Shown here: one piece after another, positions 27,701 to 36,571 of the stretch | Position numbering within the stretch: position 1 is the stretch's first letter | Layout of the letters: each line of letters starts with the position of its first letter | Assembly: GCF_000425405.1 (NCBI RefSeq) | Contig: NZ_KE384368.1 | Coordinates: 15,904-79,903, forward strand | Direction of reading: 5' to 3' | Source of the DNA: Ferrimonas kyonanensis DSM 18153 | GTDB taxonomy: Bacteria; Pseudomonadota; Gammaproteobacteria; Enterobacterales; Shewanellaceae | Length of the DNA stretch: 64,000 nucleotides | Translations under genes and position numbers: made by a program | The notes under the pieces: generated by a model | Database searches by the model: none | What the model was told of the DNA's origin: nothing | Seen by the model: the letters and a program-made list of their open reading frames with translations, nothing else

Positions 27701-30700
27701 GGAGCACGGCCTTGGGCCCCCTGACCCAGGGCAGCCACAACCTCAAAGCCTATCAGACTGACGCCGTCGGCAATCAGTCCGCCGTCAGTACTCCGCTAAC
27801 CATTGAGGTGGACACCGAGGCCCCCAGTGGCCACAGCATCGTCTTTGACCCCACAACCGTTAACGGCAGCAATGCCCAGTCGGTCCAGATCCGCTTTAGC
27901 GGCGCCGAAATCGGCAGCCTTGCGGCCTACAGCATCGCCTCCAGCGGCGGCGGTACCCCCATTAGCGGCAACGCGACCCTAGCCAGTGGTACCGAGGCAC
28001 TGGGCCCCTTTGATCTGACCACATTGACCGATGGCACCCTCACTGCATCGGCGACCCTGAGCGACGCCGCCGGCAACGCCGCCACAACGGTCAACCACAC
28101 CGCCGATAAAGACACTCAGGCCCCTTCCGGCTACAGCGTCAACATCGATCAGGCCCAGATCAACGCCGCCAACGTCGGCGCCCTGAGCTTTACCTTCAGT
28201 GGCGGCGAAGCAACAACCCACTATCAATACAGCCTCAGCAGCAGCGGTGGCTCCGCGGTGGTCACCGGTTCCGGTACCCTGACAGGAACCAGCGATCAGA
28301 TCACCGGCATCGATGTCTCCGGCCTCAGTGACGGTACTCTGACCCTGTCGGTAACGCTCACCGACGCCTTAGGCAATGCCGGAACCGCCGCAGTAGATAC
28401 CGTGGCCAAAGACGCCGTTGGACCGGTGATCCAGTCTCTGGTGCTGAACCAAGGCCAGTTTAAGGCCGGCGGGGTCATTACCCTGACCGCCAGCTTTGAT
28501 GATGTGGTAGTCCTGACCGGCAGCAACATCACTGCCAGCCTGACCATCGGCAGCGACAACCGTCAGGCTGCGTATGTCAGTGGCCATAACAGCAGCACAC
28601 TGCAATTCAGCTACACCGTCCAGGCGGGCGACAACGACAACGATGGCGTCACGGTCACGGCCATTCAGACCAACGGCGATTTCGCCCGAGATGGCAACGA
28701 CAACGACGCGGTGTTGAGCTTTACTGCCCAGACCGAACCCAACCTGCTGGTGGACACACAGACGCCGGCAGCGGCGACCCCGGAACAGGCGGCCCAGGTA
28801 CTCAACAGCGACAGCCTCACCCTGTCGCAAACCGGCTACAGCGAAGAGGCCATCACCATCGCACTGTTGGCGGACGCCAATGGCGACGGCATCGCCGACA
28901 ACAGCACCCCACTGGCCTCGGATACCGTCAATGGCGGCCACTGGAGCCTGGATGTGGCGCTGAATCAAAACGCAGATCACTACTTCGTGCTGCGCAGCAG
29001 TGATGCTGCCGGTAATAGCACCGACCGAGCCATTGGCAACTACCAGGAAGATTCCACCCTGCCTGAGTCGCCGCTGGTGCTGTCACCGCTGGAAGATCTG
29101 TACACCGCGACGCCTCAGGTCGCCCTTCAGGGCAGCCACAGCGAAAACGGCATTACTCTGATACTACTGGCAGACAGTGACAACAATGGTGTGGCCGACA
29201 ACGACACCGCCATTGCCACCACTACGGTAAGCGGCAATCTTTGGCAGTTCGACCTGACCCTGGCCGATAACCAGGTGTCTGATTACGTCGTACAGGCCAA
29301 AGACGACGCCGACAACCGCTCTGCCCAGGTGGGACTGGTGTCCCTGACTCACGATGACATCGCCCCGACCGCCACACTGGATACGGGCAACACCGCCACG
29401 GCCATGCCGATGATCGGCGGTGACTACACGGATTTAGGTGGCATTGCCAGCCTCAGCTATACCCTGACTGATCAAGACGGCCAGCAATTCGGTCCCTTTA
29501 ATGCCGACAGCCTCGACTCAGGCCGCTGGCAGGACGATGCCATCGGCCAAAGCCTGGGCGACGGCGTGTACGACGCCGAGCTGACACCGGTGGATAAAGC
29601 GGGCAACAGCCAGGTCATCGCACTGGAACAGATTCTTACTGTCGACACTCAGGCCCCAGCCGACTACAGCGTCGACATAGTGCAGAATCGAATCGACGCG
29701 GATAACGAAACCTCCATGAGCTTCATCATCAGCGGCGGCCAGGCCGGCTTCAGCTATCAATTCCAGATCAGCGACGACGGCGCCCAGACCATCAGTGACA
29801 GCGGTACTCTAAGTGCTGCCGAGCAGACCATCAGTAACCTGGACGTCTCCACACTGGCCGAAGGCACCCTGACCCTGTCTCTGACACTGACCGACGATGT
29901 CGGTAACCAGGGCGCTGATGCTCAGGACACCGTTCTCAAGCAGTACAATGCCGCACCACTGCTGAGTGGTACCCCGGCCACCAGTGTTGATGAAGACAGC
30001 CTGTACCAGTTCCAGCCCCAACTGATCGATACCGATGCCGGGGACAGTCACCTGTTCAGCATCAGCGGCCTGCCGAGTTGGGCCAGCTTTAACAGCGCCA
30101 ACGGCACACTCAGTGGCACACCAGACAACAGTCATGTGGGCCTCTACAGCGACATCGTCATCGGCGTGACCGATGCCAGTGGTGCCAGTGACAGCCTGCC
30201 GCCCTTCTCCATTGAAGTGGTCAATACCAACGACCAGCCGGTATCCGCCGATCTGAGCCTGACCACTCAGGAGGACCAGTCGCTATTACTGCCTCTGGTT
30301 GGCCAGGATGATGACGGCGATGCCCTTAGCTTCCGATTGGTATCGGCACCGACACAGGGCCTGGCAAGCCTGCTGGGCCAGCAATGGCACTATGAACCGG
30401 AAACCGACTTCCATGGTGACATCAGCTTTACCATGGTCGCCAGCGACGGTAAGCAGGACTCCAGTCCCTTTACGGTACGCATCCAAGTGCTGCCGGTGAA
30501 CGATCTGCCGGTCGCAGTGGACGACGACTTCGAACTGGATTACCGCGACGATGGCCAGTATCGCCTGGCGGTGATGGAGAACGACTCGGATGTGGACAAC
30601 GATACTCTGACGCTGCTGCAAACCAGCACCACATTGGGCAATGCTCACATCGACGGCGACGCACTGGTGCTGAATCTGGACAATGGATTCAGCGGCAAAG

Positions 30701-33498
30701 TGGCTCTCCAGTACCTGCTCAGCGACGGCCAGGGTGAGCCGGTAGAAGCCTCGGTTCAGGTTTCTATTGGCGACACCGATAATGCCGGGTTGCCGATACT
30801 GACCCTGCCTGAGCCGGTGGAGGTCCAGGCGGATGCCCTGTTTACCCGGGTGGATCTTGGCGTTGCCACCGCGCTGGACAGTGCCGGGACGCCCCTGGCC
30901 GTCAGCCTGATTCGGGGCCACACCCTGTTCCAACCCGGCCTGCACCAGGTGTATTGGGAAACCACCGACAGCGCCGGTCAACAGGCCAGTGCCAGCCAGG
31001 TGGTGAAGGTGCACCCAATGGTCAATTTCCACAAGGATCAGCTGGCGGTCGAAGGCAGCACCATCCCCGTCGGCATCTCGCTCAATGGCGACGCCGTCAG
31101 TTACCCGGTCACCCTGGCGTTAACCCTGTCCGGCACGGCAGTGGAGGGTGAGGACTACCTGATCAGTGCCAGCGAGGTGCAGATTGACAGTGGCCGCCAT
31201 ACCAGCATAGAGCTAACCCTACTGGACGATGGTCTGGCGGAGGGGGATGAAACCATCCTCATCGGCTTTGGCGATAACATCAATGCCGGCAGCCGCCATC
31301 AGCATCAGGTTGTCATTACCGAAGCCAACCTGCCGCCAGCCCTGACTCTGTCTGCTCAACAGTCTTCGGAGATGCGCATTGTACTGGCCCAAGACCAGGG
31401 CGAGGTGCAACTGATGGCTCAAGCCAGCGACCCCAACCCGGGCGACAGCCTGACTCTGGACTGGCACCACGACTACCCCGAGTTGGTGGATACGGACTAT
31501 CAGGACCACACCCTGAGCTTCGATCCTGCGATGTTGGCTCCAGGCAGTTACCGCATCGAAGCCAGCGCCAGCGACGGCGAATGGACCGTAGAACAGAGCC
31601 TGACTCTGACCGTGGTTGAGACCCTGGCCAATCTGGGCGAAGAGGACAGCGACGGCGATCTGCTGCCGGATAACCTGGAAGGCTATGGCGACGATGACAA
31701 CGACGGCATTGCCAACTACCTGGATGCGCTGGACGACTGCAACCTGCAACCGGAACAGGTACAACAGCAAGCCCAATACCTGTTTGAAGGAGAAGCCGGG
31801 ATCTGCCTGCGTAGCGGCGATATGGCGTTAGGCGGCATTCGTAACAGTGCCTGGTTGGATGAGCAGGATCCTCTTCCCGCTGATGACCAGCACCGTCTCC
31901 ACGGCGGCACCTTTGACTTTATCGCCGTTGGCCTGCCGCAACTGGGCCAGGCCTACCGATTAGTGCTGCCTCAGCGCGAAGCCATTCCGGCCAACGCCGT
32001 GTATCGCAAGTACCGTGAATCTCAGGGATGGTATGACTTTGTCGAAGATCAGAACAACCAGGTTCACTCGGCTCAGGGAGAACCGGGTTACTGCCCACCA
32101 CCGGGCAGCGCCCTGTGGCAACCGGGCCTCAATGAAGGCAGCTGGTGTGTACAACTGACCCTGACCGATGGCGGCCCCAACGATGCCGACGGAGTGGCCA
32201 ATCATCGCATCAGCGATCCCGGCGGCGTGGCGGTGCCCCAGAGTAGCAACCTCGCCCCCCAGTTGACCGATGACGCTCAGACCATGATCGCCAACACCCG
32301 CCTGTTGCTGACCCCTCTGGCCAACGACAGCGATCCCGATGGTGACACCCTGGTCGTAATGGCAGCCCAGGCCACCCACGGTCAACTAACCCTGCACCCG
32401 GATGGCACGCTGACCTATCAGCCACCCGCCGATTTCCTCGGTGAAGATCGCATCGGATACAGCGTCAGCGATGGCATGGGCGAAACCGCCACCGCCCAGA
32501 TCGTGGTGACCGTGGTGGCCAACGATGCACCACTGGCCATCACCGACTACGCCAGCACCGACGATCGCACTGCCATCACCGTCGACGTGCTCGCCAACGA
32601 CCAGGATCCGAACAACGACAGCCTGGCCCTGATCTGGGCCGAGGCCGAGCACGGGCAAGTCTCCATCACCCCCGATCACACCCTGTGGTATCAGCCACAG
32701 CCCGGCTATCAAGGAGAAGACCGCGTGACCTATCGCATCCAGGATGCCCTTGGCTCAGAGGCGGAAGCGACGCTCATCGTCACCGTCGATGCCCATGAGC
32801 CCATCGTTGTTACTCAGACCAGCAGCGGCGGAGCCCTGAGCTTGTCGGGCGGAGTCCTGCTGAGCCTGCTGATGCTGCTGCGACGCCGACGGGCCCTGCT
32901 GGCATTGCTGAGCACCACCGCCATCGCCAGCACCGCCCAGGCCCAGTGGTCGCTGCACCTGCAAAGTGGCTACAGTCACACCGACAGCGACACACAGAGC
33001 ATAACGGCCGCTCTGGAGGCTGCCGGGGTTCAGGTCGCCTCATTGAGCCAGGACACCGACACCTGGAGCTGGGGAGCGGAGTTAGGCTACCGGTTCCTGC
33101 CGCAATGGCAGGTGCGAGTCGGCTTTCAGGATCTCGGTGAATACCGCCTGAGCTACCGAGGAACCACGCTGGATCCGGAGTCGACGCAACAGCAACTGGC
33201 CACACTCGGCCCGACCTCGGCCTCCGGGGTTAATCTCGGCCTGCACTACCGCTGGTCGTTCACCCCGGACTGGGCCATTAACCTCGGGGGTGGTGCCTGG
33301 TTCTGGGACAGTGACATGGACAGCGTCTCAGCTTTGCAAACCCTGAGCAGCAGCGACAGCGGCACCGATTGGTTCAGCGACCTGAACCTGTCCTGGCAAC
33401 TGAATCCAAACTGGTCTCTGGCGGCCGGCTGGCAACACTTTGAGCTGGACAACAGCGACATCGATAACGGCTTTGTTCGTCTAAACTGGGTATTTTAA
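24721..33498 (+). CDS. Giant repeat surface protein with internal GlyGly-CTERM-like segment and C-terminal outer-membrane barrel
   Basis: A 2925-aa protein. Approximate domains: signal peptide 1-23; beta-rich N-terminal domain 24-168; cadherin-like repeats 170-610; Ig-like repeats 612-1740, including a twice-used DSGSSDSDNLTK block; putative Ig domain 1746-1838; cadherin-like 1839-2030; HYR-like 2034-2100; Calx-beta-like 2104-2200; a Ca-binding DSDGDLLPDN segment near 2307; an anchor-U-like domain 2340-2500; tandem DxDxD repeats 2505-2690. Residues 2698-2728 read SSGGALSLSGG, then a hydrophobic stretch and RRRR, like a GlyGly-CTERM signal. A second signal-like stretch (2727-2741, ending AQA) is followed by a beta-barrel domain with terminal F. 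Likely a calcium-binding adhesin. AGGA precedes the ATG; the open frame extends upstream to 24670. Confidence 0.85.
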   Translation: MDRFSRLSSLMFGIAFSASLTAANDENFDGISGAGNLGQPYVHGDFTFDQNVDGYFLALDAGTDAIGSDRNGYNNNNVIFKTTDGSEFQLISFDLQGYQGALIFRIDGYRDGSLIGSEPFDIESIGYGTFVTFTVTTAFFDNVDEIRIENDDHLANYFNINLDTIDVEPAILPAAAPVIGNLHGDSFTYTEGDGAQIIDQGTAATVTDADSADFSGGNLTLTITSGEDAAEDRLSIDTSGSISLAGTTAGSNVSVGGTVVGTLGNNIAAGNDLVINFSANATAARTQTLVRALSYENSDTDNPTTGARNLRLTVNDGDGSSSNNDITVTVAASNDVPALSNLNGDSLSYQEDDGKVVLDQGTAVTLSDVDSADFNGGNLTVTITSGEDAGEDTLSVDTGSVTLGGTTAGSSVTVSATIIGTLGNNITAGNDFVVNFNANATVARIQSLLRALTYANSDTLMPTPGARNVRITVNDGDAGTSANQDLTVTVSQVNDLPTAANNSLNVNEGAATAIATSEFGYSDPEGSGLDHVTISQIPASGTLWLDSDGNGSHNGAETLVSNGSSISKATLDSNLLTFMPSGTSSDSLTFTVNDGSDDSSGNYTLTLSTNAQPTVTINQGASQADPTNVSAVVFDLIFSESVSGLTTSDISVSGDVSASVTGLSGSGSSYQATVTISSGNGDLLVSLPAGVATDAGGASNKAATSTDNRVSYDGIAPAAPTGLDLGAAFDSGSSDSDNLTKLTTLSISGNGETGATLTLFADSNDNDLLDGGEITTSTTVSASTWTASLGTLTETTHAIKAYQTDAAGNDSAISAPLSVEVDATAPSGHSLSFSQNPVIAANKGAITLTFAAAETGAEFSYTIGSDGGGTPLTGSGTLASATDSIGPLDLSSLGDGTLTLSTVVTDAAGNAATTATDTATKDTEIPLAPTGLDLATAFDSGSSDSDNLTKQTTVTIAGSGETGATLTLFVDSNGNDSLDGGEATATTSVSGGGWSTALGPLTQGSHNLKAYQTDAVGNQSAVSTPLTIEVDTEAPSGHSIVFDPTTVNGSNAQSVQIRFSGAEIGSLAAYSIASSGGGTPISGNATLASGTEALGPFDLTTLTDGTLTASATLSDAAGNAATTVNHTADKDTQAPSGYSVNIDQAQINAANVGALSFTFSGGEATTHYQYSLSSSGGSAVVTGSGTLTGTSDQITGIDVSGLSDGTLTLSVTLTDALGNAGTAAVDTVAKDAVGPVIQSLVLNQGQFKAGGVITLTASFDDVVVLTGSNITASLTIGSDNRQAAYVSGHNSSTLQFSYTVQAGDNDNDGVTVTAIQTNGDFARDGNDNDAVLSFTAQTEPNLLVDTQTPAAATPEQAAQVLNSDSLTLSQTGYSEEAITIALLADANGDGIADNSTPLASDTVNGGHWSLDVALNQNADHYFVLRSSDAAGNSTDRAIGNYQEDSTLPESPLVLSPLEDLYTATPQVALQGSHSENGITLILLADSDNNGVADNDTAIATTTVSGNLWQFDLTLADNQVSDYVVQAKDDADNRSAQVGLVSLTHDDIAPTATLDTGNTATAMPMIGGDYTDLGGIASLSYTLTDQDGQQFGPFNADSLDSGRWQDDAIGQSLGDGVYDAELTPVDKAGNSQVIALEQILTVDTQAPADYSVDIVQNRIDADNETSMSFIISGGQAGFSYQFQISDDGAQTISDSGTLSAAEQTISNLDVSTLAEGTLTLSLTLTDDVGNQGADAQDTVLKQYNAAPLLSGTPATSVDEDSLYQFQPQLIDTDAGDSHLFSISGLPSWASFNSANGTLSGTPDNSHVGLYSDIVIGVTDASGASDSLPPFSIEVVNTNDQPVSADLSLTTQEDQSLLLPLVGQDDDGDALSFRLVSAPTQGLASLLGQQWHYEPETDFHGDISFTMVASDGKQDSSPFTVRIQVLPVNDLPVAVDDDFELDYRDDGQYRLAVMENDSDVDNDTLTLLQTSTTLGNAHIDGDALVLNLDNGFSGKVALQYLLSDGQGEPVEASVQVSIGDTDNAGLPILTLPEPVEVQADALFTRVDLGVATALDSAGTPLAVSLIRGHTLFQPGLHQVYWETTDSAGQQASASQVVKVHPMVNFHKDQLAVEGSTIPVGISLNGDAVSYPVTLALTLSGTAVEGEDYLISASEVQIDSGRHTSIELTLLDDGLAEGDETILIGFGDNINAGSRHQHQVVITEANLPPALTLSAQQSSEMRIVLAQDQGEVQLMAQASDPNPGDSLTLDWHHDYPELVDTDYQDHTLSFDPAMLAPGSYRIEASASDGEWTVEQSLTLTVVETLANLGEEDSDGDLLPDNLEGYGDDDNDGIANYLDALDDCNLQPEQVQQQAQYLFEGEAGICLRSGDMALGGIRNSAWLDEQDPLPADDQHRLHGGTFDFIAVGLPQLGQAYRLVLPQREAIPANAVYRKYRESQGWYDFVEDQNNQVHSAQGEPGYCPPPGSALWQPGLNEGSWCVQLTLTDGGPNDADGVANHRISDPGGVAVPQSSNLAPQLTDDAQTMIANTRLLLTPLANDSDPDGDTLVVMAAQATHGQLTLHPDGTLTYQPPADFLGEDRIGYSVSDGMGETATAQIVVTVVANDAPLAITDYASTDDRTAITVDVLANDQDPNNDSLALIWAEAEHGQVSITPDHTLWYQPQPGYQGEDRVTYRIQDALGSEAEATLIVTVDAHEPIVVTQTSSGGALSLSGGVLLSLLMLLRRRRALLALLSTTAIASTAQAQWSLHLQSGYSHTDSDTQSITAALEAAGVQVASLSQDTDTWSWGAELGYRFLPQWQVRVGFQDLGEYRLSYRGTTLDPESTQQQLATLGPTSASGVNLGLHYRWSFTPDWAINLGGGAWFWDSDMDSVSALQTLSSSDSGTDWFSDLNLSWQLNPNWSLAAGWQHFELDNSDIDNGFVRLNWVF

Positions 33499-33504
33499 AC
33501 GCCA

Positions 33505-34539
33505 ATGAAACACACCATCAAACAGGTGCATCATCAGGCCCGAGCCCTGATGCAACAGTTGGAAACCGCCTCTGAACAGCATCCCGGTGAAATCAAGGCC
33601 TGGCAGGACGCCTACCTGACGCTCATGTGCGACTTGCTTGAGTTGCCACTGTTCCCCGAGACTTTTCTCGACAACGCCCACACCACCACCGCTCAGGGAC
33701 GCGCCTGTTCTCCCCAGGTGGCGGCCCAGTGTTCGGCGGAGTTTATGCGAGTACAACAGTTTCAACGCGGCATTCACCGGGCTATCAGGGATCTCGGCCA
33801 GCCCGAGCGACCTCTGAAGTTACTGTATGCCGGTACCGGTCCGCTGGGCAGCCTGGTGGTGCCGCTGCTACTGCTGTTGCAACCACGACAGGTGCAAGTG
33901 ACGTTTCTCGACATTCATGCCGACTCCCTCGACCGCCTGACCCAGCTGCTGACCGCTCTCGAGTTGACCGACTTTATCGACGAGATCGTACACGCCGATG
34001 CTCTGGAGTGGACGCCAGCCGCCGATAGCCGTTATGACCTGATTGTGTCTGAAACCATGAAGGCGCTGTTCGAGCAAGAACCGCAGATCAGCATCATTCG
34101 TAACCTGATCCGATGGTTGCACCCCGATGGCACCTTGATCCCACAATCGGTGGATCTCAGTGCCCACCTGGTGCATAGCCGAACCGATGCCCCCACCGAG
34201 CAGTGGTTGCCACTGGGCGTGTTCTTTCAACTCAATCGCCACTCGGCACAACAACTGGCCGCATCGACGGCACCCCGCATTCATGGTCAGCTGGCGATCC
34301 CCACCCGTCAGCCGCCGCTGCAACTGGCTCTGGCCACCGACATTCAGGTATACCGGGACACCTGGCTGACCAATAACCAGTGCAGCCTGAATCTGACCCG
34401 CTATCATGCCCTGAATCAATGGCGACGTCTCGACCAGATTCAGTTTGAGTACCGCTGGGGCAGCGATCCGCGGTTTGAGTTTCAGTGCCAGGGAGAACCA
34501 CTCCATGACCATCGTCTCAGCCCGTCTTCACAGGCTTGA
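33505..34539 (+). CDS. PRMT-like SAM-dependent methyltransferase
   Basis: A 344-aa protein. The SAM-binding motif LLYAGTGPLGSLVVPL is at about 106-121, FLDIHADSLDRL follows, then VHADALEW, and VSETMKALFEQEPQ at about 181-194, where two Glu recall the double-E loop of protein arginine methyltransferases. The C-terminal half is beta-rich, as in PRMTs. Substrate unknown; it lies 6 bases after the giant surface protein gene and overlaps the hydroxylase gene by 35 bases, so a protein-modifying role on that surface protein or the Tail Collar protein is a guess from context. Confidence 0.75.
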   Translation: MKHTIKQVHHQARALMQQLETASEQHPGEIKAWQDAYLTLMCDLLELPLFPETFLDNAHTTTAQGRACSPQVAAQCSAEFMRVQQFQRGIHRAIRDLGQPERPLKLLYAGTGPLGSLVVPLLLLLQPRQVQVTFLDIHADSLDRLTQLLTALELTDFIDEIVHADALEWTPAADSRYDLIVSETMKALFEQEPQISIIRNLIRWLHPDGTLIPQSVDLSAHLVHSRTDAPTEQWLPLGVFFQLNRHSAQQLAASTAPRIHGQLAIPTRQPPLQLALATDIQVYRDTWLTNNQCSLNLTRYHALNQWRRLDQIQFEYRWGSDPRFEFQCQGEPLHDHRLSPSSQA

Positions 34540-35101
34540 TCCCGAGCTGTTTCAGGCGGAAATCGCCACTGTGGCCGGCTCCAAACTATGGCAGGATCAC
34601 GTCAATCATCAGGACTATCGCGGCAGGTGGCAGGGGCTGGCACTTCGGTGTGGCCGCCACACTTTGCATAGCCATCCGATTTTGCAACTGCACCAATTGG
34701 AGGGCGTCAGCGACTGGGTGGATCTGCCAGTTCTAGAACGATTACCCTCATTATCGAGGTGGTTGTCAGAGTTTGTGGCTCCGGTAGGGGCGGCGCGTTT
34801 GCTGCGCCTGGACCCTGGCGCACACATTCTGCCTCACCGGGATCACGGGCTTGGGCTGGAGCATCAACAAGCCAGGCTGCATCTGTGCCTGGAGATGCCG
34901 GAAGATCTTAGATTCATTGTCGATGGTCAGACCGTGCCGATGGCGGCTGGTGAGCTTTGGTACATCAATGCCGATCTGCCGCATGAGGTCTGCCATTGCG
35001 GCCAGCGGCCACGCACCAGCCTGGTAATGGACTGCCAGGTTACCGGCCCCCTCAGGCAACTCATAGAAACTGCGCCGCTAATTCAACACCAACATCAATA
35101 A
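34505..35101 (+). CDS. Aspartyl/asparaginyl beta-hydroxylase-family dioxygenase
   Basis: A 198-aa protein of the 2-oxoglutarate/Fe(II) aspartyl/asparaginyl beta-hydroxylase fold. Iron ligands are expected at HRD in ILPHRDHGLG (about 110-116) and at His in ADLPHEVCH near 160; the Arg of RPRTSLVMD is suited to bind 2-oxoglutarate. The first motif RLLRLDPGAHI is also typical. The start has GGGAGAA upstream and lies inside the preceding gene, so translation is coupled. The cellular substrate may be Asp/Asn in surface repeats, but this is inference. Confidence 0.82.
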   Translation: MTIVSARLHRLDPELFQAEIATVAGSKLWQDHVNHQDYRGRWQGLALRCGRHTLHSHPILQLHQLEGVSDWVDLPVLERLPSLSRWLSEFVAPVGAARLLRLDPGAHILPHRDHGLGLEHQQARLHLCLEMPEDLRFIVDGQTVPMAAGELWYINADLPHEVCHCGQRPRTSLVMDCQVTGPLRQLIETAPLIQHQHQ

Positions 35102-35341
35102 CCTAAATCCAATCCAGTATTCGCAAAGGTCGCAGCCCCGAGTCATAACCAACGGATAACCGAATCCACTATCTGGCCACAACCAGTTATGATGCAAACC
35201 AGATTTACGCAGACTGTTAAGCAATTCTTATTTGGCAATTGCACTCAGAAAATTAATGGCTTAGCTGTTCGAATCGCTGCACCCAGCGTTCCGCTCATCG
35301 AAGACGGCGCCGGGATCCGTTTCTTTGCTCAGGGAGCATGT

Positions 35342-35443
35342 ATGTCAAACAAAAACACCCAGCAGATGGTCGACTGGATCGCCGTGGCCTTCGCCGCTTT
35401 TTGCCCGGCCTTCATCCTGGCGTTGCTGGCCGGCATCAGCTAA
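35342..35443 (+). CDS. 33-aa membrane peptide
   Basis: A 33-residue peptide: a polar start (MSNKNTQQMVDW), then one hydrophobic helix (IAVAFAAFCPAFILALLAG). A strong AGGGAG lies five bases upstream of the ATG, which is the main support. Family not recognised. It follows the hydroxylase gene by 240 bases, in a stretch with no other clear feature. Confidence 0.5.
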   Translation: MSNKNTQQMVDWIAVAFAAFCPAFILALLAGIS

Positions 35444-35542
35444 TTCCCCTGGGCCAGGGACGGCCCTGTTTCCTGCCCGATACTCAAACTCCATCATTGC
35501 CGCTATAGTAAAGATTGCTGCCCTACTTACAGGATGTAATCT

Positions 35543-36523
35543 TTGGGATTTCGACTTTTTTACATAGGCTTACTTTGCACAAGCATGGCTCAGGCGGCAC
35601 CGCTGCCAGGCCTCGAGGCTGCCGCTCGTCAGCAGTTAAACGAAGTATTTGCCACCACCGCCCTGCTGACCGATTCCGATGCGCTTAGATTGGGCTTTCT
35701 GAATTTTGATCCCAATGAATACCTGCCCATCGACAATCCGGATTTCGGCGATGGCAACTCGGTGGCACTGCGCAACGAACTGGAGGTCTATACCCTACCC
35801 TGGACCTGGAACCTGGGACGGTGGCAGAACTGGCAGTGGGGAGTGAAAGCCCGCCTGAGCTATGTCCGCAGCAAACAAGAGCTGTCGTTGTTTATCCTGG
35901 ACGACCCCACTCTGGATCTGAATGACGACCGCATCTACTCGCTGTTCATTCAACCCGGGCTCAGCTACCCCTTGAGTTCACGCTGGCGCTTTCAGCTGGG
36001 AGTTGGCAGCCACCTGATGCGCTATGACAACGATTTCACCTTCCGCAACTCAAAGAGTAAGCAATTGCAGCCCGAGCTGGATGGCTCCTTGACCAATATG
36101 TCGGTCAATGCCTGGATGCTTCAACCTGAAGTCAGCCTGGACTACCGATTTGAACGAGGCCGCTCCTACTGGCATTACAAAACCAGCTTCAACTACCTAT
36201 GGGGAAAGAGTTTTGATGTGGACCGCCCGGCATTGCAGGCCGACCCTGAGTCCTGGCGTTGGCTCAACGGCGTCTCCATGCGCCGCCCTTTTCCCGCCTT
36301 GATGACCCATCAGGATTATCGACTCAGCCTCAATCGCATCGACATTGGTGGCGACAGCGTGCGTCCCTTCGATACCCATCATTACTACGAATTCAGCGCC
36401 GAGTGGTTGTTGAATACCGAAAACCGCCTGCCACTGCTGGACAACATCGGCATCGGCCTGCTGCTGAATTACGGCAGCGCCCTCAAAGGGGCCAGCCTGA
36501 TCCTGGTATACAACGTCGACTGA
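35543..36523 (+). CDS. Solitary outer-membrane autotransporter-like beta-barrel protein
   Basis: A 326-aa protein with a signal peptide (about 1-18, ending MAQA) and a beta-barrel. Alternating strands such as WQWGVKARLSYVR and RWRFQLGVGSHLM are visible, and the C-terminus is GASLILVYNVD. It resembles solitary outer-membrane autotransporter-like barrel proteins, which lack a passenger domain. The start is TTG at 35543: AGGA lies ten bases before it and no in-frame ATG precedes the signal peptide. Function unknown. Confidence 0.75.
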   Translation: MGFRLFYIGLLCTSMAQAAPLPGLEAAARQQLNEVFATTALLTDSDALRLGFLNFDPNEYLPIDNPDFGDGNSVALRNELEVYTLPWTWNLGRWQNWQWGVKARLSYVRSKQELSLFILDDPTLDLNDDRIYSLFIQPGLSYPLSSRWRFQLGVGSHLMRYDNDFTFRNSKSKQLQPELDGSLTNMSVNAWMLQPEVSLDYRFERGRSYWHYKTSFNYLWGKSFDVDRPALQADPESWRWLNGVSMRRPFPALMTHQDYRLSLNRIDIGGDSVRPFDTHHYYEFSAEWLLNTENRLPLLDNIGIGLLLNYGSALKGASLILVYNVD

Positions 36524-36524
36524 C

Positions 36525-36551
36525 AAAAAAGCCGGCCACAGGGGCCGGCCG
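36525..36551 (-). terminator. Terminator of the TM-coiled-coil/TerB/HNH operon
   Basis: Stem GCCGGCC / GGCCGGC with an A6 run on its left, which is T6 when read on the minus strand. It has no T-run on the plus strand. Confidence 0.8.
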
Positions 36552-36571
36552 CAATCACCATCGTCCGCCGA

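Noticed and set aside
24670-33498. Many long minus-strand ORFs inside the giant surface protein gene (for example 25024-25800, 28369-28980, 30286-31032)
   Set aside because: They lie antisense to a continuous, domain-rich 2925-codon frame and read as low-complexity Val/Gly/Ala strings, as expected from GC-biased third positions.
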